Assembly: GCF_037577855.1 (NCBI RefSeq)
Contig: NZ_JBAKFX010000025.1
Location: 1-54,404, forward strand
DNA: 54,404 nt
Direction of reading: 5' to 3'
Source of the DNA: Dethiothermospora halolimnae
GTDB lineage: Bacteria > Bacillota > Clostridia > Tissierellales > VENL01
The position numbers and the translations under genes are program-made. The notes below the pieces were generated by a model. That model saw only the letters and a list, made by a program, of their open reading frames with translations. It was not told the origin of the DNA and ran no database searches. This document shows, one piece after another, positions 8,645 through 17,227 of this stretch. Position 1 is the first letter of the stretch; each line of letters starts with the position of its first letter.

Positions 8645-9901
8645 ATGACCAAATCAAAAAAAGAACGGGAAGAACAGGTATCCTATGAAATATCAAGATT
8701 CATCGAATTTCTATTTTTTGAAACCCATACCTCAGAAAAAACAAGAAACAGATACAGAGACAACCTAATACTCTTTGCCAACACCATAATGGGCTACACA
8801 GACACAACTATGTATACATTAACAAAAGCAAATATCAAAAATTTCATAGAGCTATCATTAATAGAATCAATAATAACATCAAAACAACAACTTAACTCAA
8901 TGCTAACCACCCTAAGAAAATTTGTCCATTACCTAGGTTATGAAGGAATAATGGAATATCAAGAAAACAAAAAACTATTAACATGGTTAGATGACAGAGA
9001 CTATTTTAGAAAAAAATACGACACATTTAAATCAATGAAATTTAAAGATGAACTAACAATAGAACAGTGGCTAAACGACGAATTTCTAGATAAGGAAAAA
9101 ACTAAAATAACCAATCTAGACATAAACAAAAACATACATAACATTATAAAAGACCAAATAAGTAACAATCCACTAATAGAAGACTATGATAAATACATAA
9201 ATTACATAGAAAATAACAACATAAAAGCAACAGAAACCAATAAACATATATCAAGAACCCATTTAAAGGAACTAAACAGTATAATGAGAAACATAAGGGA
9301 TAATGGAAAAACTCAAAATCAAATAGACAATCCATATCTCCAACTATTCTACCAATTTTCCATTGACAACAATATAATAACTATCAAAGAAGAATACATA
9401 ATAGAATCGAAAAACTTTAATAACTATAAACAGTTATCTTTTTCAGAAAAATACACTTTATTCATAGACCACATATGGAACAAACTAAACTGGGCAGATT
9501 TACTTAAAAAGCCCCCTATAATAATAAAATTTGAACAAGAAAATAGAAAAGCCTATGCAGAGATGCTATCAAACCTAGCCATAGATAAATGGTATGAGTT
9601 TGACAAACTAAAAATAAACTACGAACCCAAGGGAAAAATAAAAGATCCCTTAGATATCATATACTCCCTAGGAAAAGTAGGAGCCATGGATCTATCCATA
9701 GCCTTTAATTCCAGAATAATAAGATACTTTGATTTTTTAGGGTTAGTTGATGTAAAATATAATAGCGGCAATAGATACGATAAAACTGGAAAAGACATAA
9801 AAATAATAAAACTAACAAAACTAGGATATAAAGTATTAAGCATATTATCGGGCAAAACACACAAAAAAGAACCACAAACCAAAGTAATAAGTTTGTTTTA
9901 A
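8645..9901 (+). CDS. Unknown protein with recombinase-like core-binding N-terminus and winged-helix-like C-terminus
   Basis: Protein of 418 residues that I cannot name. Residues about 15-115 resemble the SAM-like core-binding domain of tyrosine recombinases (SEKTRNRYRDNLILFANTI; a later LNSMLTTLRKFVHYLGYEG helix). The catalytic domain with its Arg-His-Arg-Tyr set is not visible. The middle is highly charged and Asn/Lys rich. Residues about 340-410 (SIAFNSRIIRYFDFLGLVDV, then IKLTKLGYKVLSIL) look like a winged helix. It could be a DNA-binding protein derived from an integrase. GGAGAGA gives the ribosome-binding site. It stands alone, with repeats on both sides. Confidence 0.5.
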   Translation: MTKSKKEREEQVSYEISRFIEFLFFETHTSEKTRNRYRDNLILFANTIMGYTDTTMYTLTKANIKNFIELSLIESIITSKQQLNSMLTTLRKFVHYLGYEGIMEYQENKKLLTWLDDRDYFRKKYDTFKSMKFKDELTIEQWLNDEFLDKEKTKITNLDINKNIHNIIKDQISNNPLIEDYDKYINYIENNNIKATETNKHISRTHLKELNSIMRNIRDNGKTQNQIDNPYLQLFYQFSIDNNIITIKEEYIIESKNFNNYKQLSFSEKYTLFIDHIWNKLNWADLLKKPPIIIKFEQENRKAYAEMLSNLAIDKWYEFDKLKINYEPKGKIKDPLDIIYSLGKVGAMDLSIAFNSRIIRYFDFLGLVDVKYNSGNRYDKTGKDIKIIKLTKLGYKVLSILSGKTHKKEPQTKVISLF

Positions 9902-10485
9902 TATTACATTTGGCCATGCTGAGGAATTGTAGATTGCTATAATGATAAAAGAGATTTTTAATCTCTCCTACTATTAGTGGACTTCCGATCCTTTTAGTTA
10001 TTGTGGGGATTCCAATCCCTTTCATCATTAGGAAATGCCTAATCCCTTCATCATTAAGGGACTCCCACCCATTTTTGTTGTTGGGGGATTCGTAATCCTC
10101 CACCCCATAAACCTAGAAAGGTTAAAAAATAGTGGATTCTCAATCCCACCTTAACAAAAAAAGTAGCCTCGAATTCATTCGAGGATTACCTTTGCAGTAA
10201 CAAAGTAGCTCCGAATTCATTCGGAGGTTTCATCTGTAGGCTTGAATATATTCAAGCCTCCCCCGCCCTGAAAGTGGCGGGAAATGGACCAAAAATAAAA
10301 TTAATAAAAAACAAAGAGTAATTAGCGACCAAAAACTATATAATCCCACCAATTTATAATTTAAAATTTACAATTTAAAATTCCGAAGCATGGTTCCAAG
10401 GCAAAAACTCAGGCCCCACAAATAATTAACAATTAACAATTAAAAATTAACAATTCCGAAGCCCTCGCTTCGGCAAAAGGGAGGA
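9902..10485 (+). repeat. Composite repeat block before fabZ
   Basis: AGAGATT / AATCTCT (9950-9966) is a short hairpin, possibly the terminator of the preceding gene. Degenerate family A-like units (about 9975-10075) lead into a family A copy (10080-10104). Two family C hairpins (10163-10189 and 10205-10231) follow, then a perfect family B palindrome (10239-10258, GGCTTGAATATATTCAAGCC), a family F linker (about 10272-10350) and two family D AT blocks. The last has hairpin CCGAAGC...GCTTCGG ending at about 10474, just before the fabZ ribosome-binding site. Confidence 0.75.
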
Positions 10486-10491
10486 ATCAAA

Positions 10492-10920
10492 ATGTTAAAC
10501 ACAACAGAAATAATGAACATAATCCCCCACCGATACCCATTTTTACTGGTGGACAAAATAACAGAACTAGAAAAAGGAAAAAAGGCAATAGGCATCAAAA
10601 ACGTAACTATGAATGAGCCCTTCTTCCAAGGACACTTTCCAGGTAACCCATTAATGCCCGGTGTTCTAATAGTAGAAGCCATGGCACAGGTAGGTGCCGT
10701 AGCTGTCATGACTCTTGAAGAAAATAAAGACAAGCTAGCAGTATTCACAGGCATAGATAAAATAAGATTCAAAAAACAAGTAAGGCCAGGGGATACACTA
10801 AAAATGGAAGTAGAGCTTATATCCATGCGAAGAGGCATAGGAAAAGCAACGGCAATAGCCTATGTAGGGGAAGAAGTAGCATGTAAAGGAACACTAATGT
10901 TTGGGATTATAGATAAATAG
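10492..10920 (+). CDS. fabZ: 3-hydroxyacyl-[acyl-carrier-protein] dehydratase FabZ
   Basis: Cytoplasmic hot-dog-fold dehydratase of 142 residues that removes water from 3-hydroxyacyl-ACP in type II fatty acid synthesis. The active-site His48 lies in FFQGHFPGNPLMPG and the catalytic Glu62 in VLIVEAMAQ; IPHRYPFLLVDK at the N-terminus is also diagnostic. Length is standard. AGGGAGG precedes the ATG. In B. subtilis the fabZ homologue also lies beside flhP/flhO/mbl/spoIIID, so this is conserved synteny rather than a fatty-acid operon. Confidence 0.96.
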   Translation: MLNTTEIMNIIPHRYPFLLVDKITELEKGKKAIGIKNVTMNEPFFQGHFPGNPLMPGVLIVEAMAQVGAVAVMTLEENKDKLAVFTGIDKIRFKKQVRPGDTLKMEVELISMRRGIGKATAIAYVGEEVACKGTLMFGIIDK

Positions 10921-10932
10921 AATCATTACCTA

Positions 10933-10978
10933 TGACAAGTAACTTCCACATCAGTCGAAGTTACTTGTTATGTCTTTA
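10933..10978 (+). terminator. Terminator-like hairpin after fabZ
   Basis: ACAAGTAACTTC (10935-10946) pairs with GAAGTTACTTGT (10957-10968). The arms resemble family C (GTAAC / GTTAC ends). The following T-run is weak. Confidence 0.55.
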
Positions 10979-11073
10979 TTATTTTTAAGATATTTCAGCG
11001 CTTTATCCAAATGTTCTGGTACTTCGTTATAATACTCTTGAGTTATATATATACTCCTTGTTTTGTAGTGTTG
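10951..11073 (-). pseudogene. Possible gene remnant (minus strand)
   Basis: On the minus strand a frame of about 40 codons reads with protein-like composition (for example TQEYYNEVPEHLDKALKYLK) and ends at a TGA at 10951-10953. It has no start codon, and its 3' part overlaps the fabZ terminator hairpin. I cannot assign a family; it may be a decayed gene or chance. Confidence 0.2.
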
Positions 11074-11184
11074 TTATATTTGTTCTTTACATTATATAAT
11101 ATCTATAATACCATAGACGGAGAAGATAAAAGTAGATTATTATAGTTTGTTTTTATAAAGGGACTTAAGGGGAGAGATAAGACT

Positions 11185-11976
11185 ATGAAAAATCTTTTTA
11201 ATAGATTGGCTATCAATAGTAAAGAGCAAATATTATTATTTATTAAGGGGATAATACTCGGAATGGGATTTATTATTCCTGGGGTAAGCGGAGGTACAAT
11301 CCTAGTTATTTTTGGTATATATGAAAAGCTTTTAAGTGACTTGTTAAAGCTTCATATTACTCCCTATATTAGTATGGGATTTGGAGCTTTATTTGGAATT
11401 ATGTCAGGGAGTTTTATAATATCCTATCTTTTCGACTTTTATGAAAGTCCAACATCTGCATTTATACTAGGATGTCTTTTAATGTCGGTTCCCTTTATGC
11501 TAAAGAGAACAAAGGGATTTTCTAAGGTGAATATAATATTACTTATTTTAGGTGCTGTTATATCCTTTACACTAACAGTTCTCCCTACTATGATAACATC
11601 GGAAAGTTTATCCTTTGGCCAATTATTTATAGCTGGATTTATTGCCAGTGGAACCATGATGATCCCTGGAGTTTCAGGAAGTGCAGTACTGATTATTTTA
11701 GGAATGTATGAAGATATGCTTAATGTTATAAAGGGAGTTCAATTAAATTATTTAATTGTATTTGTAATAGGGGCGGTTGTAGGGGTTATAGTCCTTGCAA
11801 AAATATTTAAAACCCTTTTTCAAAAGTATCAATCCCAAGTGTTGTTTCTATTTTCAGGTTTGATAATAGGTTCATCTAGGCTTTTGTTTCCCAGCGATAT
11901 AGATGTATTTTCTATAATTACATTTATAGTAGGATTAGTTATTGTTTATCGTTGGGGTAATTATAAATATAAATAG
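11185..11976 (+). CDS. DUF368 membrane protein, polyprenyl-phosphate transporter (PopT-like)
   Basis: Integral membrane protein of 263 residues with about eight hydrophobic segments. Two internal repeats each hold the DUF368 motif: IPGVSGGTILVIFGIYEKLL near residue 30 and IPGVSGSAVLIILGMYEDML near residue 160. DUF368 proteins of Gram-positive bacteria have been reported to return undecaprenyl phosphate across the membrane for wall synthesis; function here is by family. AGGGGAGAG lies upstream. It is monocistronic, with a terminator directly after it. Confidence 0.85.
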   Translation: MKNLFNRLAINSKEQILLFIKGIILGMGFIIPGVSGGTILVIFGIYEKLLSDLLKLHITPYISMGFGALFGIMSGSFIISYLFDFYESPTSAFILGCLLMSVPFMLKRTKGFSKVNIILLILGAVISFTLTVLPTMITSESLSFGQLFIAGFIASGTMMIPGVSGSAVLIILGMYEDMLNVIKGVQLNYLIVFVIGAVVGVIVLAKIFKTLFQKYQSQVLFLFSGLIIGSSRLLFPSDIDVFSIITFIVGLVIVYRWGNYKYK

Positions 11977-11985
11977 GTTTGATTT

Positions 11986-12012
11986 AGGGACTGGGATGAT
12001 GGTCCCTTTTTT
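11986..12012 (+). terminator. Intrinsic terminator of the DUF368 gene
   Basis: AGGGAC (11986-11991) pairs with GTCCCT (12002-12007), followed by TTTTT. A family E block (TTAAAGAAGAATGGGTAAAG) starts right after it. Confidence 0.75.
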
Positions 12013-12147
12013 GTTAAAGAAGAATGGGTAAAGAAGAAAGAAGAGATAAAAATAATATATTTTTTTTACAAATAATTAATTTTATTATAAAATAAACATA
12101 ATAAAAAACAATACATTTAAAATGTTGAAATTTAGGAGGATTAAATT

Positions 12148-13566
12148 ATGTTTAGAAAACTATCGTCATACTTGTTAATTATTTGTTTAGTGACGACTAT
12201 TATATCACCAATATCCTTTGCAAAAACTAAAAGGAAAAATCCATCTAGGGAAGTGTTAGAAGAGAAGATAGAAGATATTGCAAGAAGAAAAGGAGTTCCT
12301 AGTGTATTACTTAAGTCAATAGCTAGGGTAGAAAGTATCTATCAGCAATACAACTCAGACGGAAGTGTTTTTACAGGTCCCAGTGGCAGTATAGGCCTTA
12401 TGCAGATATATAATGCCTATGGTTGGTTTGATACTGATAAATTAAAGAACGATGTGGACTATAATATAGAAGCAGGGGCTGAAGTATTGCTAAAAAAATG
12501 GGATGATGCAGTTCATAGGCTACCAAGCATAGGTAATATGGATCCAAATGTATTGGAAAACTGGTATTTTGCCATATGGGCATATAATGGCTGGCTAGCA
12601 AGAAACAATCCCAATGCAACCAGCAAAAAGTATACATATCCACAGCTTATCTACATGATAGCAGAGGAAGAATATGGACAAGATATAACAGAAATAGACC
12701 CTAAGTTACTTCCTAGAAGTGGAAGACCAAGCAGGAGCACCCACTTTGATACCCCAAGTCCTGCCCATAATGCTAATATAGAAATGTATCATAAGGGAGA
12801 CTTAGTGAAAGTGGATGTTATTAGCGCTAGTTTAAGTCTTAGGGATGCCCCTAGGGGAAATACGATAGGGAGTCTTAAAGATGAAACCATGTTAGAGGTA
12901 ATATCTGAACCTAGGTTAGAAGGGGGATATTATAGATACAAGGTTAAAGAAATAGATGGAGATAGGCAAGGATGGGTAACTGGAAACTGGATATCTAAAA
13001 CTGGGTCTAAGTATCCCTTTACTGATATATCCGGGTCTTGGGCTAAGGACTATATACTAAAGCTTAACGAGCGAGGAATAATATTAGGGAATGGAAAATC
13101 TAAATTTGAGCCTAAAAAAGAATTAACCAGGGAAGAGGTAGCAGTATTTATAACTAAAGGGTTCAGGTTAAATGGCAATGAATATAAGCTTAAATATAAA
13201 GATAAAAATAAAATATCAAAATCTGCCATGGAATCGGTTAAAGCTGTAAGTGACATGAGGGTCATGGGGGGCTATGAAGATGGTACCTTTAGACCTAAAG
13301 CAAAGTTATATAGAAAAGATGCAGCATTTATGGCTAGAAATTTATTAAGGGTAGTAGAAAGTAAATTAAAACCTAAAGAAGATATAGAGTATAAGGATAT
13401 AGATGAGTTATCGGAAGCATATAAAGAGGCTATAAACTTTGTTAGTGCTAATAATATTATGACTGGAAAAGATGGATTTTTTAGACCGAATGATTATGTA
13501 ACTAAAGCAGATATAAGTAAGTTTATTATTGAGATAATGGATTTATTAGGTAAGCACTTTATGTAG
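12148..13566 (+). CDS. Secreted lytic transglycosylase with SH3-like and SLH domains
   Basis: Exported cell-wall enzyme of 472 residues. A signal peptide spans about 1-25, with a likely cleavage after SFA. A transglycosylase-like domain follows (about 35-170), with catalytic-type Glu in KSIARVESIYQQYN, then GSIGLMQIYNAYGW and EAGAEVLLKKW. A bacterial SH3-like module lies at about 220-285 (SLRDAPRGNTIGSL), and three S-layer homology repeats at about 288-465 (FTDISGSWAKDYILKLNERG; YEDGTFRPKAKLYRKDAA). SLH repeats bind secondary wall polymers, so it is probably held on the cell surface while cleaving peptidoglycan. TTAGGAGG precedes the ATG. It converges on yyaC. Confidence 0.85.
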   Translation: MFRKLSSYLLIICLVTTIISPISFAKTKRKNPSREVLEEKIEDIARRKGVPSVLLKSIARVESIYQQYNSDGSVFTGPSGSIGLMQIYNAYGWFDTDKLKNDVDYNIEAGAEVLLKKWDDAVHRLPSIGNMDPNVLENWYFAIWAYNGWLARNNPNATSKKYTYPQLIYMIAEEEYGQDITEIDPKLLPRSGRPSRSTHFDTPSPAHNANIEMYHKGDLVKVDVISASLSLRDAPRGNTIGSLKDETMLEVISEPRLEGGYYRYKVKEIDGDRQGWVTGNWISKTGSKYPFTDISGSWAKDYILKLNERGIILGNGKSKFEPKKELTREEVAVFITKGFRLNGNEYKLKYKDKNKISKSAMESVKAVSDMRVMGGYEDGTFRPKAKLYRKDAAFMARNLLRVVESKLKPKEDIEYKDIDELSEAYKEAINFVSANNIMTGKDGFFRPNDYVTKADISKFIIEIMDLLGKHFM

Positions 13567-13654
13567 CTATCGAAACTGTAGGTTTTGTAGAACAAGACCC
13601 AAGGAATTCAATATATTGCATCCCTATACATACTTGGATATAGGAGGTAACTCT

Positions 13655-13700
13655 TGATTATAATGGAGGGGAAGGAATTCCTTCCCCTCCATTATAATCA
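13655..13700 (+). terminator. 46-bp perfect palindrome between convergent genes
   Basis: Arms 13655-13677 and 13678-13700 are exact complements centred on GGAAGGAATTCCTTCC, with ATTATAATGG / CCATTATAAT outer parts. Lying between the convergent transglycosylase and yyaC genes, it would serve as a two-way terminator. Confidence 0.7.
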
Positions 13701-13862
13701 CTTAGTTGTTTGGTATAGTATTAGTGACTGTTTTGTCAGTTGTCAGGTGTTTATTAACTCCGTCTTGCTAGTTGCTAAGGGTTCATTAACCCCGACTTGT
13801 TAGTTGCTAAGGGTTCATTAATCCCGACTTGTTAGTTGCTGGGGGATTCGTAATCCCCCAGC
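13701..13862 (+). repeat. Degenerate tandem units ending in a family A hairpin
   Basis: About three units of TTGTTAGTTGCTAAGGGTTC, spaced roughly 32 bp apart, lead into a family A variant (13838-13862) with compensated arms: GCTGGGGGATT pairs with AATCCCCCAGC. The last bases abut the yyaC stop codon. Confidence 0.65.
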
Positions 13863-14384
13863 CTATTTTTTATAAGCATATACTAAACTATCGGCAATAA
13901 CCTCTGCCATATCCATAATCAATGATAATCGTACATTATGAAGACTAAATCCAGTGAAACCTTGGGATATATCCACTATCCCTATTATAGATATATCTCC
14001 AATGGAAGGGAGTTTCTTTCCCACTCCTTTTCCGGGATATATTGGTTTGTTTCTTATCTGAATTTTTCCCACATCATTTTTTTCTCCTAAGCAAGCATCT
14101 ATGGCTATTATAAAGCCAAAGGGATGTTTCTTTTTTATATAATCTATTCTTTCCTTTATATTTATAGCATGAATAGGGTTTTTTAATGTTCCATATATAT
14201 GAAAAGGGAACTTTTTATTTTTAAGCATGGTACCTACTAGGGGACCTAAACAGTCTCCGATACATTTATCGGTTCCTATACAAACCACTACTATTTCGTT
14301 ATGGAAATAAGGGTGTATATATTCACCAAGTATAGAAGTGCTATTATTATCGTCATATTTTAATTCCATTTTTTTTGTTTTCAA
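13863..14384 (-). CDS. yyaC: Spore protease-like protein YyaC (DUF1256)
   Basis: Sporulation protein of 173 residues in the YyaC/DUF1256 family, which is related to hydrogenase maturation and germination proteases. The diagnostic segment is VVVCIGTDKCIGDCLGPLVG (about residues 32-52), followed by IIAIDACLG and a C-terminal GFSLHNVRLSLIMDMAEVI. The TTG at 14384 is chosen because AAGGGGGAA lies at ideal spacing before it; the next ATG (14369) would be 22 bases away. It is the only clear minus-strand gene in the window. The cellular substrate is unknown. Confidence 0.85.
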   Translation of the reverse strand: MKTKKMELKYDDNNSTSILGEYIHPYFHNEIVVVCIGTDKCIGDCLGPLVGTMLKNKKFPFHIYGTLKNPIHAINIKERIDYIKKKHPFGFIIAIDACLGEKNDVGKIQIRNKPIYPGKGVGKKLPSIGDISIIGIVDISQGFTGFSLHNVRLSLIMDMAEVIADSLVYAYKK

Positions 14385-14700
14385 GGTAATTCCCCCTTAT
14401 ATATGATATGACTATGCTTTTAAAAAGGGGAATAGTACTTTTTAATTAAAGAAGAAAGGGCAAAGAAGAAAGAAGAAATATAAAAACGTAGGGACAGGGC
14501 ATGCCCTGTCCGGGGGACGGCCATAAAATATCCTTGGAGAAGTAGCAGAGAATTCATTCTCCGTTACATCTTGTTGTTGTGGCTTATTAACCCTGTTGTT
14601 GGGGGATTCGTAATCCCCCAACCTATAAAAATAAATCCCATATTAATACATAAATTTTCTATAACAATAAATAATATTACTAAAATAACTTTATTATAGG
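14385..14700 (+). repeat. Repeat block upstream of yyaC
   Basis: Contains a family E block (TTAAAGAAGAAAGGGCAAAG, about 14448-14480), a perfect family B palindrome (14492-14511, GGACAGGGCATGCCCTGTCC), a family C hairpin (14542-14567, GTAGCAGAGAATTCATTCTC) and a family A hairpin (14598-14622). The yyaC promoter must lie near 14390-14440 on the minus strand; I do not recognise it with confidence. Confidence 0.7.
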
Positions 14701-14710
14701 AGTGATATAA

Positions 14711-14794
14711 ATGAAAAAGAGATCTTATTATCTTACTTTATTATTAGTACTTACTGTTACCACGGTGGCATTGATGTTAAATATGCAAGCTTAA
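14711..14794 (+). CDS. Possible small hydrophobic peptide (27 residues)
   Basis: A short frame starts at an ATG preceded by TAGGAGTGATATAA, a good ribosome-binding site. The peptide begins MKKRSYYLTLLLVL and continues with a hydrophobic stretch to MLNMQA, like a signal peptide or single-pass membrane peptide. No family is recognised. The region from its stop to 14999 holds no other gene that I can see. Confidence 0.4.
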   Translation: MKKRSYYLTLLLVLTVTTVALMLNMQA

Positions 14795-14999
14795 TTTAAA
14801 GTTAATGTTATCACATAACTTCCTAATCTAGGTCAAATCAAAGCCCTTAAATGCTAATGTTAATGTAAATACTTCAAGTTCAAGTTTATTATATGCCACC
14901 GTAAGAAGGGTGTTAAAATAAAACAGAATGTTTTATTACCTTCCATAATAATATATAATGTATGTGTAATGGAGATAAGCGAATATATTGGAGGTTATT

Positions 15000-15494
15000 A
15001 TGGGGGGCATAATTACAATTTTTAAGGAAGAATTATTTATATTACTTCTTTCTGCAGCACCTATTTCTGAATTAAGAGGGGCGATACCAGCAGCTATTAC
15101 TGTACTTGGTTTTAGTCCTTTATATAGTTTAATACTAGGGGTGATTGGTAATACTATACCTGTTCCTTTTTTACTTAAATTATTAAAACCATTGTTTGAT
15201 TTCTTTGGGGAAACGGGAGCCTTTGGAGGAATAATAACATGGATTAAGAAAAGAACATTAAAGAGAAGTGATAAGGTAAAAAAATATAGTATAGTAGGTT
15301 TATATCTTTTAGTTGCCATACCATTACCGACTACAGGGGCATGGACCGGGTGTTTAGCAGCAACCCTGTTTAATATAAAGTTTAAGCATGCTTTTCCTGC
15401 TATATTATTAGGAATATTAACATCAGGAATTATAATGGTATTAGTAACAACCCAGGCAACATGGCTTGCTAAATACTTATTTGCAGAGGTGTAA
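15000..15494 (+). CDS. Small multi-drug export/COG2426 membrane protein
   Basis: Membrane protein of about 164 residues in the Sm_multidrug_ex (COG2426) family, related to DedA-type proteins. Characteristic segments are SAAPISELRGAIPAAI near the N-terminus and VAIPLPTTGAWTGCLAATLF near residue 115, with four to five hydrophobic stretches. The family name is historical and export of drugs is not established. The ATG at 15000 is preferred over the upstream in-frame TTG (14988), because TTGGAGG lies between them. A family E repeat begins within a few bases of its stop codon. Confidence 0.75.
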   Translation: MGGIITIFKEELFILLLSAAPISELRGAIPAAITVLGFSPLYSLILGVIGNTIPVPFLLKLLKPLFDFFGETGAFGGIITWIKKRTLKRSDKVKKYSIVGLYLLVAIPLPTTGAWTGCLAATLFNIKFKHAFPAILLGILTSGIIMVLVTTQATWLAKYLFAEV

Positions 15495-15600
15495 TTAAAG
15501 AAGAAAGTGTAAAGAAGAAAGAAGAAAAAAAATGTAGGGACTGAATATATTCAGTCCCCCTGTCCTATGAAGAGGCAGGGGGAACAGAATAAAAATTTAT
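15495..15600 (+). repeat. Family E plus family B module
   Basis: Purine block TTAAAGAAGAAAGTGTAAAG (from 15496) is followed directly by a perfect family B palindrome (15538-15557, GGACTGAATATATTCAGTCC). Confidence 0.7.
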
Positions 15601-15620
15601 TTCCACAATAACAAAAAATA

Positions 15621-15649
15621 TTGACACTATTTCACCAATATGGTATCAT
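15621..15649 (+). promoter_or_regulatory. Sigma-A promoter of metK
   Basis: TTGACA (15621-15626), a 17-base spacer and TATCAT (15644-15649). Transcription would start near 15656, just upstream of the riboswitch. Confidence 0.8.
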
Positions 15650-15681
15650 CATATTAATATAAAGAAACTGAATAAAAATCT

Positions 15682-15832
15682 TGATGCCTTATCAAGAGCG
15701 GTGGAGGGAAAGGGCCCTATGAAACCCGGCAACCAATGGCTAAGCTATACGGTGCTAAATCCCGCAGAATGGAGATTCTGGAAGATGAGGTGACTCGTGA
15801 AAACGACCTCTTCTTTTTAGAAGGGTTTTTTT
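15682..15832 (+). promoter_or_regulatory. SAM-I (S-box) riboswitch with terminator/antiterminator
   Basis: The conserved S-box core is present: ATCAAGAGCGGTGGAGGGA, then CCTATGAAACCCGGCAACC and GGTGCTAAATCC. P1 pairs CCTTATC (15687-15693) with GATGAGG (15784-15790). The terminator pairs CTCTTCT (15808-15814) with AGAAGGG (15819-15825), followed by TTTTTTT. The antiterminator uses the P1 3' strand: GAAG..AGGT (15781-15791) with ACCTCTTC (15806-15813). This predicts that metK transcription stops when S-adenosylmethionine is plentiful. Confidence 0.95.
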
Positions 15833-15998
15833 ATTATGTAATATAATAGGGAGGTTTAATCTCTATGTTGGGCCTCAATATATTAGGGCTCTACAAGGAT
15901 TATACTATTAAAGATTTTTAATTCCATTGAGTTAAGGGATGGATAATCCCTTGTTGTTGGGGGATTCGTGACCCTCCAACCATAAAAATAAAGGAGGA
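15833..15998 (+). repeat. Leader segment between riboswitch and metK with a family A hairpin
   Basis: About 165 bases separate the terminator from the metK ribosome-binding site. They include a decayed family B-like hairpin (GGGCCTCAATATATTAGGGC, about 15879-15898) and a family A copy (15956-15980). No gene is seen. Confidence 0.6.
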
Positions 15999-16004
15999 AA
16001 AGAA

Positions 16005-17198
16005 ATGAGAAAATGGCTATTTACATCGGAGTCAGTTACAGAAGGTCATCCAGATAAAATGTGCGACCAGGTTTCAGACTCTATACTTGATGCAATATTT
16101 GAAAAAGACCCAAATGCAAGGGTGGCTTGTGAGACGTCGGTTACAACGGGACTTGTATTAGTTTCTGGGGAGATTACTACTGATTGTTATGTTGATATAC
16201 CAAAGGTTGTTAGAAAGACTATTGAAGGAATAGGATATACTAGAGGAAAATATGGATTTGATAGTGAAACTTGTGCAGTTCTTACGGCAATAGATGAACA
16301 ATCTTCAGATATTGCCATGGGAGTTGATGAGGCTTTAGAGCATAAGAATAAAGAAGAAGATGAAAGAAATTTAACGGGAGCAGGAGATCAAGGTATAATG
16401 TTTGGATATGCATGTAATGAGACAGATGAACTTATGCCCCTTCCAATATCATTGGCCCATAAATTAGCAAGAAGATTATCAGAGGTAAGGAAAAATGGAA
16501 AGTTACAATATCTAAGACCCGATGGTAAGACCCAGGTTACAGTTGAATACCATGATGATAAACCGGTTAGGGTTGATACCGTGGTTATGTCAACACAACA
16601 TAGTCCCAATGTTGATTTGGAAACTATAGAGAAAGATTTAATAGAGCATGTTGTAACAGAAATTATACCAGCTGAATTATTAGACGATGATACAAAGTAC
16701 TATATAAATCCAACTGGAAGATTTGTAATAGGTGGTCCCCAAGGGGATGCAGGATTGACAGGAAGAAAAATAATAGTTGATACCTATGGTGGCTATGCAA
16801 AACACGGAGGTGGAGCTTTCTCAGGAAAGGATCCAACAAAGGTTGATAGATCAGCGGCCTATGCAGCTAGATATGTGGCTAAAAACATAGTTGCTGCGGG
16901 ACTTGCAGATAAATGTGAACTACAACTTGCATATGCAATAGGTGTAGCTAAACCGGTTTCAGTTTTAGTTGATACATTTGGCACAAATAAAATAGAAGAG
17001 TCTAAGATAGAAGAGTTAGTTAATAAGCACTTTGACCTAAGACCTGCTGCTATAATAAAGGATTTAGACTTAAGAAGACCTATTTATAAGCAAGTGGCTG
17101 CCTATGGACACTTTGGTAGAGACGAGCTTGATTTACCTTGGGAAAAGACGGATAAAGCAGAGATTTTGAGAAAAGAAGGGCTTGAAATTAAAGAATAA
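16005..17198 (+). CDS. metK: S-adenosylmethionine synthetase
   Basis: Cytoplasmic enzyme of 397 residues that makes S-adenosylmethionine from methionine and ATP. Signature segments are VTEGHPDKMCDQVSDSILDA at the N-terminus, the ATP-binding GAGDQGIMFGYA near residue 125 and GGGAFSGKDPTKVDRSAAY near residue 268. Length is standard. AAAGGAGG lies before the ATG. Expression should be controlled by the SAM riboswitch. The final codons (GLEIKE) and the stop codon lie at the edge of a family E repeat (AAAGAATAAAGAATAG), so the element seems to have supplied the 3' end of the gene. Confidence 0.98.
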   Translation: MRKWLFTSESVTEGHPDKMCDQVSDSILDAIFEKDPNARVACETSVTTGLVLVSGEITTDCYVDIPKVVRKTIEGIGYTRGKYGFDSETCAVLTAIDEQSSDIAMGVDEALEHKNKEEDERNLTGAGDQGIMFGYACNETDELMPLPISLAHKLARRLSEVRKNGKLQYLRPDGKTQVTVEYHDDKPVRVDTVVMSTQHSPNVDLETIEKDLIEHVVTEIIPAELLDDDTKYYINPTGRFVIGGPQGDAGLTGRKIIVDTYGGYAKHGGGAFSGKDPTKVDRSAAYAARYVAKNIVAAGLADKCELQLAYAIGVAKPVSVLVDTFGTNKIEESKIEELVNKHFDLRPAAIIKDLDLRRPIYKQVAAYGHFGRDELDLPWEKTDKAEILRKEGLEIKE

Positions 17199-17227
17199 AG
17201 AATAGAGAATAAAGAATAGATAAGGAG

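Noticed and set aside
9705..10103. Minus-strand open frame of 132 codons after the 418-residue gene
   Set aside because: Half overlaps the gene in antisense and half is repeat sequence; no ribosome-binding site.
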